A program made the translations under genes and the position numbers. From positions 66,837 to 130,836 of the forward strand of contig PBID01000016.1 in assembly GCA_002719675.1 (NCBI GenBank): 64,000 nt of DNA, given 5' to 3'. Positions 17,212-26,164 of the stretch are shown one piece after another. The notes under the pieces were generated by a model, which was not told the origin of the DNA, searched no databases, and worked only from the letters and a program-made list of their open reading frames with translations. How positions within the stretch are numbered: position 1 is the stretch's first letter; each line of letters starts with the position of its first letter. This stretch comes from Chloroflexota bacterium. GTDB lineage: Bacteria > Chloroflexota > Dehalococcoidia > Lucifugimonadales > GCA-2719675.

Positions 17212-17892
17212 TTAATTGGTCATGTTGTTTTCAATTGTTGGGTCGAGAATTATTGTGAATTCACCTTTGATAGGTGAAATAGTTTCCAATGCTTGTGATG
17301 CTTGACCATAAAAAATTTGTTCGTAAATTTTTGTCATCTCTCGACATACTATTATGTTTCTATTGCCCATTATTTCTATGATAAGGTTTATTGTTGCTTC
17401 AAAACGATACGGAGATTCAAAAAAAATGGTAGGTATCAAATTGTTTTTTGCATTTAATAGCGCTTTTTGTTTTTTACCTTTTTTTTGGGGTAGAAATCCC
17501 AGATGTATGAAACTATCAGAATTCAATCCTGAAATCGATAGTGCTGAGGTAACTGCTGATGGTCCAGGGATAGGGATTATCTGGGCATTCATTTTCCTAG
17601 CTTCAGAAATCAAAATTGATCCAGGGTCATTTATTCCAGGAGTCCCTGCATCAGATACTAGTGCCATATTTGAAGTTGAAAGTTCTTTCAAAATTTTTGG
17701 TAATTTAGATGTTTGGTTATATTTATGATAACTTGTGGTTTTTGTTATAATTTCAAATTTTTTAAGTAACCTTTTAGTGATTCGAGTATCTTCTGAAATT
17801 ATTGTGTCTACTGTTTTTAAAGTGTTTATAGCTCTTAGTGTAATGTCTTCTAAATTACCTATAGGTGTAGAGACAACATATAATGATCCCAC
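17212..17892 (-). CDS. rsmI: 16S rRNA (cytidine1402-2'-O)-methyltransferase
   Basis: 226 residues, SAM-dependent tetrapyrrole-methylase fold. Signature stretches are SLYVVSTPIGNLEDIT at the N-terminus, EDTRITKRLL (about 36), ALVSDAGTPGINDPG (about 76-90) and IPGPSAVTSALSISG (about 102). With RsmH it modifies C1402 in the ribosomal P site. It lies 4 bp downstream of dapB on the same strand, so the two are probably one transcript. The protein ends shortly after FTIILDP, without the extra C-terminal segment found in longer homologues. Confidence 0.95.
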   Translation of the reverse strand: MGSLYVVSTPIGNLEDITLRAINTLKTVDTIISEDTRITKRLLKKFEIITKTTSYHKYNQTSKLPKILKELSTSNMALVSDAGTPGINDPGSILISEARKMNAQIIPIPGPSAVTSALSISGLNSDSFIHLGFLPQKKGKKQKALLNAKNNLIPTIFFESPYRFEATINLIIEIMGNRNIIVCREMTKIYEQIFYGQASQALETISPIKGEFTIILDPTIENNMTN

Positions 17893-17896
17893 TTTT

Positions 17897-18694
17897 TTAA
17901 AGCCCCATAATTTTTTCTAACCCTACTGTTAAACCTGGAGTTTTAGTTACAGATTTGACTGCCATTAGCACTCCGGGCATGAAACTTTCTCTATTAATTG
18001 AATCATGCTTGATAGTGAGAGTTTGGCCTAAATGACCAAAAACTAATTCATGGAATGCAACTCTTCCAGGCATCCTACCACTATGAATAGAAACTCCTGA
18101 TTTAGAAACTCCACCTCTAGAATTTTTAATTAATTCTTTCTGAGATTCAGGAGATTGAAATTTTGTTTTTCTTTCTTTACCTGCAGCTTCAGCAATTGCT
18201 ATTGCTGTTCCAGATGGGGAGTCAATTTTTCCTTCATGATGCATTTCAATAAGATCAGCATATTCAAACCATTTGCCAGAAATTTTTGCCAAATGCATCA
18301 TTAAAACAGCTCCCATAGCAAAGTTAGGGGCAATTACTATACCAGTGTTGTTTGCTTCAGATTGTTTTTGTGCTTCTTGGTAAATTTCATCAGTGATACC
18401 TGTGGATCCTATTACTAAATGGGTTTTAGCTTTTGGTGCAATTTTAATTAGATTATAAGCAGCTTCTGAGTTGGTGAAATCTACAATAACATCAGTATTT
18501 AATAGTAATTCTGAAATTTGATTGGATGAAGGAACTGTAATTGGGCAATTTGGAATTTCTCCAGAGTCTTTTGATAGATGTTGATCAACTACACCTGTAA
18601 GTTCTGTTTCTATATCTTTATTAACGGCTTTGATAACTTCTTGTCCCATTTTACCTAGAGCACCATGGACAACAACTCTTATTTTAGACATCAA
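17897..18694 (-). CDS. dapB: 4-hydroxy-tetrahydrodipicolinate reductase
   Basis: Reduces the DapA product on the way to diaminopimelate and lysine. 265 residues: an N-terminal NAD(P) site with HGALGKMGQE (about 9-18), VIGSTGITDE, NFAMGAVLM (about 123) and the substrate motif EMHHEGKIDSPSGTA (about 149-163). AGGAG stands 7 nt before the ATG. The other pathway genes asd and dapA are at 32284-34232 on the opposite strand. Confidence 0.96.
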   Translation of the reverse strand: MMSKIRVVVHGALGKMGQEVIKAVNKDIETELTGVVDQHLSKDSGEIPNCPITVPSSNQISELLLNTDVIVDFTNSEAAYNLIKIAPKAKTHLVIGSTGITDEIYQEAQKQSEANNTGIVIAPNFAMGAVLMMHLAKISGKWFEYADLIEMHHEGKIDSPSGTAIAIAEAAGKERKTKFQSPESQKELIKNSRGGVSKSGVSIHSGRMPGRVAFHELVFGHLGQTLTIKHDSINRESFMPGVLMAVKSVTKTPGLTVGLEKIMGL

Positions 18695-18785
18695 TTTCTC
18701 CTAAAATTTGAACAAAGATTTTACTATTGTAAATTTTACATGATCTTATCAAGTATTTTAAATATCAATTGATATAATATTTTAA

Positions 18786-20966
18786 TTATCGTCTTCCGCC
18801 AGAATCTCTTCCTCTGCCACCACCTCTGAAGTTTCCTCTTCCGCCAGAATCTCTATTGTCATTTTGTTCAGTTTTTGTAGGTTCTGATTCATTATTACTT
18901 AGTAATTTTTTTCTAGAGAGTGAAATTTTGCCGTTCTCGGTTCTGATAACTTCAACGGTAATTTCTTGATCTAGTTCAACTACATCTTCTACATATTCAA
19001 CTCTCTCTTGTGAGAGTTCACTAATATGAACTAATCCATCTTTGCCAGGTAATATTTGAACAAAAGCTCCAAAATCAGCAATTTTAACTACTTTTCCTGT
19101 ATAAATTTCTCCTACTTCTACTTCTTTTGTAAGATTTTGAACCATTTCAATAGCCATATCTGTAGATTCAGAATTAGTAGAAGCAACAAATATTGTCCCG
19201 TCATCTTGAACATCTAATGTCGCTTGAGTTTTTTCAACTATATCTTTAATAGTTTTACCTCCCGGCCCAATTACCAATCCAATTTTATCTACTGGTATAG
19301 TAATTTTTGTCATTTTGGGAGCGTATTTATTTAATTCTTCTCTTGGTTTTTCGATTGCTTGTTCCATTTTTTCAAGAATTTCTAATCTTGATGTTTTAGC
19401 TTGAGATAGGGCTTCTTTTACTACTTCTAGAGAAATTTGTTGAACTTTGATATCAAGTTGAATAGCTGTGATGCCAGTTTGAGTTCCGGCTACTTTGAAA
19501 TCCATATCACCAAAATGATCTTCTAGTCCTTGAATATCTGTTAAAGTAGCGAAATGATCGTCTTTTCCTGTAACTAATCCTATAGATATTCCAGCTACAT
19601 GGGACTTTATCGGAACACCTGCATCCATAAGTGATAATGATCCTGCACATGTACTGGCCATTGATGTACTACCATTTGAACTCATTGTATCGGCAACGAT
19701 ACGAATTGTGTAAGGAAAATCACTTTGATCTGGTAAAACAGGTGCAAGAGCTTTTTCAGCTAAAGCTCCATGACCAACTTCTCTCCTGCCAGTAAATCCT
19801 ATTCGACCTGTTTCTCCTACACTATATGGAGGAAAATTGTAATGTAACATAAATTCTTTTGTTTCTTGTGGAGACATATTGTCTAACTTTTGTGCATCGG
19901 TCAAGGGGCCAAGAGTTGTAACTCCTAAAATTTGAGTTTCTCCACGTGTGAACAAAGAGCTTCCATGAGTTCTAGGTAAGAGACTAACATCGCAATCAAT
20001 TTGACGTAGTTCGGTTAGTTTTCTATCATCAGGTCGTAAATTATCCTCAAGGATTTTAGATCTAAATATATTTTCAAGTTCTTGTTCAAATGCTTCGTTA
20101 ATTTCATTTTGTGTGAACTTTTCATTGAGTTCAGTTACAACTTTGTCTTTTATTTGTGATGTTTTGTTTGAAGTTTCTGATTTTGAGTTGGAATTTGACA
20201 TAGCCTCATGCAGGTCATTTCCTATTATTTCTTTAATTGATTTTGTGATCTCTTCTGAAGGGGCAAATGATTGGAATTCTGTTTTTTCTTTTCCAATTTT
20301 TTTAATTATTTCTTTTTGAAATTCTATAAATTCAGAGTTGATATTTTGTGCAATTGTAATTGCTTCTTCCATTATAGATTCTTCAATTTCATTACCATCA
20401 GCTTCTATCATGGTTACACCAAATTCATTTCCACAAACAAGCAGATCTAGTTCACTAGTTTCAAGTTCTTCAAAAGTAGGGTTTACTACAAATTCATTAT
20501 TTATATAGCCAATTCTACATGCTGAAACTGGTCCATCAAAAGGTATATCTGAAATTCCTAAAGATATTGAAGAACCTAAAATCGATAATATATCAAAAGG
20601 ATTCTCCAGGTCTAAAGATAGCGGCATTGCTACTATTTGGACTTCATTTCTGTAGCCCTTAGGAAACAAAGGTCTTAATGTTCTATCAGTTAATCTGCAA
20701 ATTAATATACTATCTGTACTAGGTCTACCTTCTCTTTTGAAAAAACTTCCAGGTATTTTCCCTCTGGCATACATTCTTTCTTCTACTTCTACAGTTAATG
20801 GGAAAAAATCAGCTCCATCTCGAGCATCACTACTTGTTGAGGTGACAAGTAACATATTGTCGTCTTGACAAATCAGAACAGATCCATTAGCTTGTTGTGC
20901 TAATTTACCTGTTTTAATACTAAATGTTTTGCCAGCAATTGTACGTTCAAAAATTTTTTCAGACAT
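18786..20966 (-). CDS. pnp: Polynucleotide phosphorylase
   Basis: Phosphorolytic 3'-5' exoribonuclease of mRNA decay. 726 residues: first RNase PH domain (about 1-140), alpha linker (about 145-300), second RNase PH domain (about 315-545, with GRREVGHGALAEKAL and TCAGSLSLMDAGVP), KH domain (about 555-615, VGLVIGPGGKTIKDI-like) and S1 domain (about 622-690, GKVVKIADFGAFVQ). The tail is Gly/Arg-rich (RGNFRGGGRGRD), an RGG-like extension that may add RNA affinity. GGAG precedes the ATG. It lies directly downstream of rpsO in the widespread rpsO-pnp arrangement. Confidence 0.96.
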   Translation of the reverse strand: MSEKIFERTIAGKTFSIKTGKLAQQANGSVLICQDDNMLLVTSTSSDARDGADFFPLTVEVEERMYARGKIPGSFFKREGRPSTDSILICRLTDRTLRPLFPKGYRNEVQIVAMPLSLDLENPFDILSILGSSISLGISDIPFDGPVSACRIGYINNEFVVNPTFEELETSELDLLVCGNEFGVTMIEADGNEIEESIMEEAITIAQNINSEFIEFQKEIIKKIGKEKTEFQSFAPSEEITKSIKEIIGNDLHEAMSNSNSKSETSNKTSQIKDKVVTELNEKFTQNEINEAFEQELENIFRSKILEDNLRPDDRKLTELRQIDCDVSLLPRTHGSSLFTRGETQILGVTTLGPLTDAQKLDNMSPQETKEFMLHYNFPPYSVGETGRIGFTGRREVGHGALAEKALAPVLPDQSDFPYTIRIVADTMSSNGSTSMASTCAGSLSLMDAGVPIKSHVAGISIGLVTGKDDHFATLTDIQGLEDHFGDMDFKVAGTQTGITAIQLDIKVQQISLEVVKEALSQAKTSRLEILEKMEQAIEKPREELNKYAPKMTKITIPVDKIGLVIGPGGKTIKDIVEKTQATLDVQDDGTIFVASTNSESTDMAIEMVQNLTKEVEVGEIYTGKVVKIADFGAFVQILPGKDGLVHISELSQERVEYVEDVVELDQEITVEVIRTENGKISLSRKKLLSNNESEPTKTEQNDNRDSGGRGNFRGGGRGRDSGGRR

Positions 20967-21023
20967 TGTGAATTCTCCATGATTACATTAGGGAAGGAAT
21001 ACAAGTTGAGAGAAGAGTTTTTA

Positions 21024-21293
21024 TTATTTTCTTAAATTGAGCGAGGCAATCAAAGAGAGATATCTTTGTGTGTCTTTAGACTTTAAATATCCAAGCAATT
21101 TTCTTCGTTGGCTAACCAAACGCAAGAGACCCCTTCGGGTTATTTCGTCGTGGTTGTGCTGTACTAGATGATCAGTTAGTCTAAGAATTCTTTTAGTGAG
21201 GATAGCTATCTGTACTTCCGTAGAACCAGTATCATTCTCGCTGAGTTTGTGATCATTAATAATCTGTTGTTTTGTACTTGTGTCTAGACCCAA
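21024..21293 (-). CDS. rpsO: Ribosomal protein S15
   Basis: 89 residues, the normal length for S15, a primary 16S-binding protein of the small subunit. Signature: HKLSENDTGSTEVQIAILTKRI, shown here in parts as ENDTGSTEVQ (about 20-29), LVSQRRKLLGYL (about 63-74) and a C-terminal YLSLIASLNLRK. The start is TTG; GGA-rich sequence lies upstream. pnp follows after 57 bp. Confidence 0.96.
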   Translation of the reverse strand: MGLDTSTKQQIINDHKLSENDTGSTEVQIAILTKRILRLTDHLVQHNHDEITRRGLLRLVSQRRKLLGYLKSKDTQRYLSLIASLNLRK

Positions 21294-21340
21294 TTGTCCA
21301 GTTTCCTAAATTCCATATTTATATTTTTTATATTTATTAT

Positions 21341-21370
21341 ATTATATCATAGTAAAGTTGAATCATTCAA
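21341..21370 (-). promoter_or_regulatory. Promoter of rpsO-pnp
   Basis: On the minus strand: -35 TTGAAT (21365-21370), 18-bp spacer, -10 TATAAT (21341-21346), 47 bp before the rpsO start. The TTGAA-TCA-TTCAA palindrome overlapping the -35 and the TTGCA-TT-TGCAA inverted repeat just upstream (near 21376-21387) could be operator or terminator sequences between malate synthase and rpsO. Confidence 0.5.
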
Positions 21371-21391
21371 TGAATTGCATTTGCAAACAAT

Positions 21392-23578
21392 TTATTTGTT
21401 GACTTTAGCTTGGGATCTTTTTGAATGCAATATAGGTTCAGTATACCCGTTGGTAATTTGACGTCCCTTAAAAACCAAATCAAGTGCTGCTTGAAATTCT
21501 ATACTTTCATCAAAGTTTGAGGACATTGGGTTATAGCTTTTGTCAGTTGAATTTTGAGAATCAACAATTTTAGCCATTTTTTGAAATATCATGATTATTT
21601 CTTCCCGATTGGTAATTTTATGATGTAGCCAGTTAGCGAGATGTTGACTTGAAATTCTTAAAGTAGCACGATCTTCCATGAGTCCTATGTTATTGATGTC
21701 AGGAATTTTTGAGCAACCTATTCCTTGTCCTATCCATCTAGAAACATAGCCTAAAATTCCTTGAGCATTATTTTCTATTTCTTTAACGATTTCTTTTTGG
21801 CTTAGATTTCTATTTAGTAATGGAGGTGAGATTAATTTGTTAAAATTAATTTTTTTTCTTGAAGAGATATTTTTTTGGATTTGTTTAACCTTGATCAAAT
21901 GATAATGTATAGAATGCAACGCTGCAGCAGTAGGAGAGGGGACCCAAGCTGTATTAGCTCCAGATTTTGGATGAGAAGATTTTGTTTGCATCATTGAATC
22001 CATTTCGTCAGGCATTGCCCACATACCTTTTCCTATTTGAGCTTTTCCAATTAATCCGCATTCAATACCAATGTCCACATTTTGTTTTTCATATGATTCT
22101 AGCCAAGGTTGATTGCGAATTTCATCTTTAGGTAAAACTGGACCTGCTTCCATACTTGTATGAATCTCATCTCCTGTTCTATCTAAAAACCCAGTGTTAA
22201 TAAAAATTATTCGTTCTCTTGCTTCATAAATACATTGTTTAAGGTTTACAGTAGTTCTTCTTTCTTCATCCATTATTCCAATTTTGATTGTATTTTTTGG
22301 AAGATTTAGTGATTTTTCTACCAAAGAAAATAACTTAACTGTTAAAGCAACTTCTTGAGGACCATGCATTTTAGGTTTTACAATGTAAATGCTTTTTTTC
22401 TTACTGTTAGAAATTTTGCTTTTGCCTTTGATATCATGAATGGCAGATAAAGATGTTATCATAGCATCTAGAAATCCTTCTGGGACACTTTCTCCAGAAA
22501 TTGTTTTAACGGAATTAGTGTACATATGCATTCCAACATTTCTTACAAGAAGAAGGCTTCTACCATGCAAAGTAATTTTTTTACCTTGATTTGAAATAAA
22601 ATTTTTATCAGAATTTAAAGAACGGCTAATTATTTTACCTTCTTTTGATAATTTAGCAGTACACGTGCCTTTCATTAATTCTGTCCAATTCCTATATGCT
22701 TTAACTTTATCTTCAACATCAACAGCAGATACAGAATCTTCAAAATCTTGGATAGTTGTTATAGCGGATTCTAATAAAACATCTTTTATTCCAGCAGGAT
22801 GTTGCATCCCAATAGGATGATTTCTGTCAATTTGAATTTCCACGTGTAAATCATGATTTTTTAATAGGATACTAGTGATGTCTTTTTCGTTATTTTTTTG
22901 AAATCCTATAAACTGAGAAGAGTCAGCTAATGTTGTTATTGTTTGGTCTGTGAGAGTGATTTCAAGATGTTGGGTGGCGTTAACTTTTTTTAATGAAAAA
23001 TTAGATGCATGTGAATAACTGCCATTTCTAATTGGAAAAATTTTGTCTAACAAAATTGTTGAATAAGATACAACCTTAGCACCTCTATGTGGATTGTATT
23101 GAGAAGTTTTTTCAGAATTATTTTTTTCTGAAAGGATATCTGTTCCGTAAAGAGAGTCATAAAGACTCCACCACCTAGCATTTGCAGCATTGATTGCAAA
23201 TCTTGCATTATCAACAGGGACTACTAATTGTGGTCCAGCAATATTGGAAATTTCATCATCAATACCTTTTGTTGAGATTTTGAATTCAGGAGATTTTGGT
23301 TGTATATATCCAATTTTTTGTAAAAATGATTTATATTTTTTTATATCAAATTGATTAGATATATTATCTTTGTGCCAATTATCTATTTTTTTTTGTATTT
23401 GAGTCCTTTGATCAAGTAATTGACGGTTTTCATTGGAAAGTTTGTCTATGATTTGACTTAGAGAAGTCCAAAAGTTTTCTTGATCAACTCCAGTTCCCGG
23501 TATGATTTCATCATTTACTAAGTCGTATAGAGGTTTAGCTATTTGGATTTTGTCTGTTGAAATAAATTGTGAGTTCAT
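21392..23578 (-). CDS. glcB: Malate synthase G
   Basis: Condenses glyoxylate with acetyl-CoA to malate. 728 residues, the single-chain isoform G length. Family marks: NARWWSLYDSLYGTD (about 133-147), GRSLLLVRNVGMHM (about 333-346), MHGPQEVALT (about 407) and the catalytic stretch GIMDEERRTTVNLKQC (about 437), with the acidic metal site near FINTGFLDRTGDEIH (about 462). Late motif: MEDRATLRISSQH. No isocitrate lyase lies in the window. The FAD/Fe-S oxidase at 39028 belongs to the family that includes glycolate oxidase and might supply glyoxylate. Confidence 0.96.
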   Translation of the reverse strand: MNSQFISTDKIQIAKPLYDLVNDEIIPGTGVDQENFWTSLSQIIDKLSNENRQLLDQRTQIQKKIDNWHKDNISNQFDIKKYKSFLQKIGYIQPKSPEFKISTKGIDDEISNIAGPQLVVPVDNARFAINAANARWWSLYDSLYGTDILSEKNNSEKTSQYNPHRGAKVVSYSTILLDKIFPIRNGSYSHASNFSLKKVNATQHLEITLTDQTITTLADSSQFIGFQKNNEKDITSILLKNHDLHVEIQIDRNHPIGMQHPAGIKDVLLESAITTIQDFEDSVSAVDVEDKVKAYRNWTELMKGTCTAKLSKEGKIISRSLNSDKNFISNQGKKITLHGRSLLLVRNVGMHMYTNSVKTISGESVPEGFLDAMITSLSAIHDIKGKSKISNSKKKSIYIVKPKMHGPQEVALTVKLFSLVEKSLNLPKNTIKIGIMDEERRTTVNLKQCIYEARERIIFINTGFLDRTGDEIHTSMEAGPVLPKDEIRNQPWLESYEKQNVDIGIECGLIGKAQIGKGMWAMPDEMDSMMQTKSSHPKSGANTAWVPSPTAAALHSIHYHLIKVKQIQKNISSRKKINFNKLISPPLLNRNLSQKEIVKEIENNAQGILGYVSRWIGQGIGCSKIPDINNIGLMEDRATLRISSQHLANWLHHKITNREEIIMIFQKMAKIVDSQNSTDKSYNPMSSNFDESIEFQAALDLVFKGRQITNGYTEPILHSKRSQAKVNK

Positions 23579-23633
23579 AAGGACCTATGACCGTTGAATT
23601 TTTTAAGCTGACATGATGAAGATATCTACGTAT

Positions 23634-24344
23634 TTAACGTCTAGATTGATTCCATGATCGTTTTTTATATCTAGTATTCGAGGATACCCTTGAATTAGAA
23701 GAATAAGATCTTGAAGTACCTGTTTTGTTGTCATTTGAAGGTTTTTCTTTACTCCATAAGTCTTTGAAATATTCTGGGGTAAAAAATTCACGAGTGTCTG
23801 CAATTTGTAGTAATTCTAATGAAAGATTTGCTTCAAAAGCAGCCACCTCTACATGTTTTCCAAAATCTTTAACTGTTTTAACTGCGTATGAAAAATCTCC
23901 ATCACCGGTAACCATGATACCTATGTCATATAGATCTTCCCATGCACATTTCAGAAGGTCTGTAGCCATCATTATGTCTACACCTTTTTCGACCGCTTGA
24001 TCTTTTCTTAGTTTGTAATTTCCGAGTCGAACTTCTAGAAATGGAGTGTTATATAAAGCGCCAAAAAAACGTTTCTGATGTATGTATGCTTGTTGTTCTC
24101 TATCAGAATCTCTTGTTACATTATAGTAATAAACTCTATATAATTTTCTACCTTTACAGAGTTTTTTAGTGAATAAGCTAAAGTCTACGTCAAATCTTTT
24201 GCAGTTTTCTTCTAAACTATGGTATAAATTACTACCATCTATAAATATTGCTACTCTATCTGATAAATCTATCTCTGGAAAAGTTTCTTGTTGTTTTTTG
24301 CCCATTCCTATAAATTTTAAATTTCTTTCAAATAATTTCTTCAA
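23634..24344 (-). CDS. NYN/LabA-type PIN-like nuclease domain protein
   Basis: 236 residues. The NYN fold is recognisable from RVAIFIDGSNLYHSL (about 31-45), KGVDIMMATDLLKCA (about 118-132) and IMVTGDGDFSYAVK (about 143-156). The acidic residues in FIDGSN, KGVD and GDGDF form the expected metal site of PIN-like RNases. The C-terminal 40 residues are Ser/Arg/Asn-rich and probably disordered, perhaps RNA-binding. Such proteins are presumed RNases; the target is unknown. A stem-loop lies just upstream. Confidence 0.85.
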   Translation of the reverse strand: MKKLFERNLKFIGMGKKQQETFPEIDLSDRVAIFIDGSNLYHSLEENCKRFDVDFSLFTKKLCKGRKLYRVYYYNVTRDSDREQQAYIHQKRFFGALYNTPFLEVRLGNYKLRKDQAVEKGVDIMMATDLLKCAWEDLYDIGIMVTGDGDFSYAVKTVKDFGKHVEVAAFEANLSLELLQIADTREFFTPEYFKDLWSKEKPSNDNKTGTSRSYSSNSRVSSNTRYKKRSWNQSRR

Positions 24345-24367
24345 CCAAACCTCACATCTTTATAATT

Positions 24368-24382
24368 GAGTCTGTCAGACTC
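24368..24382. promoter_or_regulatory. Perfect short palindrome before the NYN gene
   Basis: GAGTCT at 24368-24373 and AGACTC at 24377-24382 flank a 3-nt loop, 24 bp upstream of the NYN start. In transcripts from the upstream aminotransferase it would form a 6-bp hairpin, but no U tract follows, so it is as likely an operator or processing site as a terminator. Confidence 0.3.
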
Positions 24383-24437
24383 TTTAAATTTGAATACTAC
24401 TTAAGTCTAACATAATTTAAATGAAAAAACATAAATA

Positions 24438-25796
24438 TCATTTAGCTATGTGTAGTTCCTTTTCAGTTTCAGAGATGCATTTTTTTATCTTAAGAACTAT
24501 CTCGTCAATTTCATTTTTTGTAATGGAAAGAGATGGTCCAATTCCAAGAATATTGTTTCCGAGTTTCAATAATAATTTATTTTCATACAAATATTTATTA
24601 AATATTGTTTCGATTTGATTAGCTTTAGAGGAGTATTTTTCAATTTCTTGAGGAGAATAGAATTCTATAGCTAACAACATACCTAAACCTCTAACATGTT
24701 TAATTAGTTTATGATTCAGTTTTAAAGACTCTAATTCACTCTTGAAATAATTCCCTAAATCTCTAGAATTTTCAACTAAGTTTTCTTTTTCTATAATTTC
24801 AATATTTTTTAAAGCAAGTGCAGATCCAACAGGATTTCCAGATGAAGTAAATACATGTTTGAAAAATTTATTAGGAGGATTAAATTGATTTGCAATTTTT
24901 TCAGATATTAGGGTTGCTGCAAGTGGTGAATATGAACTTGTGATACCTTTTGCTAGTGTTAGAATGTCGGGAGAAATATTCCAATGTTCTAAGGCAAACA
25001 TTTTGCCTGTCCTACCAAACGCAGTCACAATTTCATCTACAATTAAAATTATTCCAAATTCATTACAAATTTCTCTGATTTGCTCCCAATATCCTTCCCC
25101 CGGAATAGCAGCTCCAGGTCTTGTTGGAATAAGGTCAGCTATAAAAGCAGCTATTGTATCAGGGTTATTAGACAAAATAGTTTTTTTGGTAGCTTCGATA
25201 CATTTTTGAGTACATTCATCTGGAGAAGTAGCTCCGAATTCACAATTTGATGGAATAGGAAGAGGGACGTATACATTAGTAGGAAATTGAGGGAAGATGG
25301 TTTGATCTGGTTCTAGGATTTCATGTCCTAGAGGAGATAGTCCCATTGTAGCTCCGTGATAAGAGCCTCTGCGGCTAACTATCTTTACTCTATTTGTTTC
25401 ACCAGTTCGATTGAAATATGATTTTGTCAACTTGATTGCTGTTTCGTTTGCTTCGCTGCCGCTTGATGTGAAAAATGCCTTTGACATTTTTCCTGGTGAA
25501 ATTTCAACAAGTTTGTTTGCTAGATTGATAGTTGGTAGACCAATAGATTGCGGAGGATATAAATTTAATTTTAATGATTCTTTTGTTGCAACTTCAGCCA
25601 TTTCAGTTCTACCATAACCAATATTAACAGACATATATGAAGAATGAGCATCAGTCCACCAATCTCCATTTTCATCCTGGATTTTGATCCCTTTACCGTT
25701 TGTAACTATTAGAGGGCGATTAATATGGGGATTTGCTATAGGATTGAAATTAGGAACAAAAACATGTTTGAGGTCTATATCTTGATTTTTTTTCAT
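24438..25796 (-). CDS. Class III (omega-type) PLP aminotransferase
   Basis: 452 residues of the class III aminotransferase family. Visible motifs: FTSSGSEANETAIKLT (about 109-124), a PLP-binding Asp in LIVDEIVTAFGRTG (about 250-263), and the Schiff-base lysine in PDILTLAKGITSSYSPLAA (about 284). Family members move amino groups from omega-amino acids, diamines or glutamate-semialdehyde-like substrates to a keto acid. Ornithine, beta-alanine or taurine are all possible and cannot be separated here. It lies upstream of the NYN gene and downstream of a small membrane protein and an M19 dipeptidase on the same strand, suggesting peptide or amine use. Confidence 0.88.
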   Translation of the reverse strand: MKKNQDIDLKHVFVPNFNPIANPHINRPLIVTNGKGIKIQDENGDWWTDAHSSYMSVNIGYGRTEMAEVATKESLKLNLYPPQSIGLPTINLANKLVEISPGKMSKAFFTSSGSEANETAIKLTKSYFNRTGETNRVKIVSRRGSYHGATMGLSPLGHEILEPDQTIFPQFPTNVYVPLPIPSNCEFGATSPDECTQKCIEATKKTILSNNPDTIAAFIADLIPTRPGAAIPGEGYWEQIREICNEFGIILIVDEIVTAFGRTGKMFALEHWNISPDILTLAKGITSSYSPLAATLISEKIANQFNPPNKFFKHVFTSSGNPVGSALALKNIEIIEKENLVENSRDLGNYFKSELESLKLNHKLIKHVRGLGMLLAIEFYSPQEIEKYSSKANQIETIFNKYLYENKLLLKLGNNILGIGPSLSITKNEIDEIVLKIKKCISETEKELHIAK

Positions 25797-25906
25797 TTAT
25801 TTCCTGCATTCAAATTTTTTCTACTGAATCTGGATTTTAAATTTGTGGAATTGTAAAAGATATTATTATGTCAAGCAAGGATAAATCATTTGAATTTCCA
25901 CTTGTT

Positions 25907-26092
25907 CTAAAATGAAACTGATATTGAAGAGACTATTGAAGATGTAATCAATGTAAAAACCCAGTATTTAAGAGTTTGAATAGTTTTAAAGAATGAAATC
26001 TTTCTTAAAAAGCAATGGATCGGTAAACTTATACTTGTGATCAGTATGATTATGATTAAAAAAATTATCATCCAAGATAAAAATAATTCCAA
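25907..26092 (-). CDS. Small hydrophobic membrane protein, hypothetical
   Basis: 61 residues from a TTG start, with AAGGAG 6 nt upstream, a strong ribosome site that argues for a real gene. Residues about 5-27 are a highly hydrophobic helix (SWMIIFLIIIILITSI). After a short basic loop (FLRKISFFKTI) a second hydrophobic stretch covers about 43-60. No family is recognised. It sits in the 368-bp gap between the dipeptidase and the aminotransferase; the rest of that gap (25797-25906) shows nothing clear. Confidence 0.5.
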   Translation of the reverse strand: MELFLSWMIIFLIIIILITSISLPIHCFLRKISFFKTIQTLKYWVFTLITSSIVSSISVSF

Positions 26093-26164
26093 AATTTACT
26101 CCTTAGTTACTGGCTAGATTTGACTGGTGCATTTGTTATCTTCTTCGGGTCTTATCTTTTTTAT

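Noticed and set aside
23603-23803. 66-codon open frame on the minus strand
   Set aside because: It overlaps the end of the NYN gene in another frame and has no recognisable domain or ribosome site.
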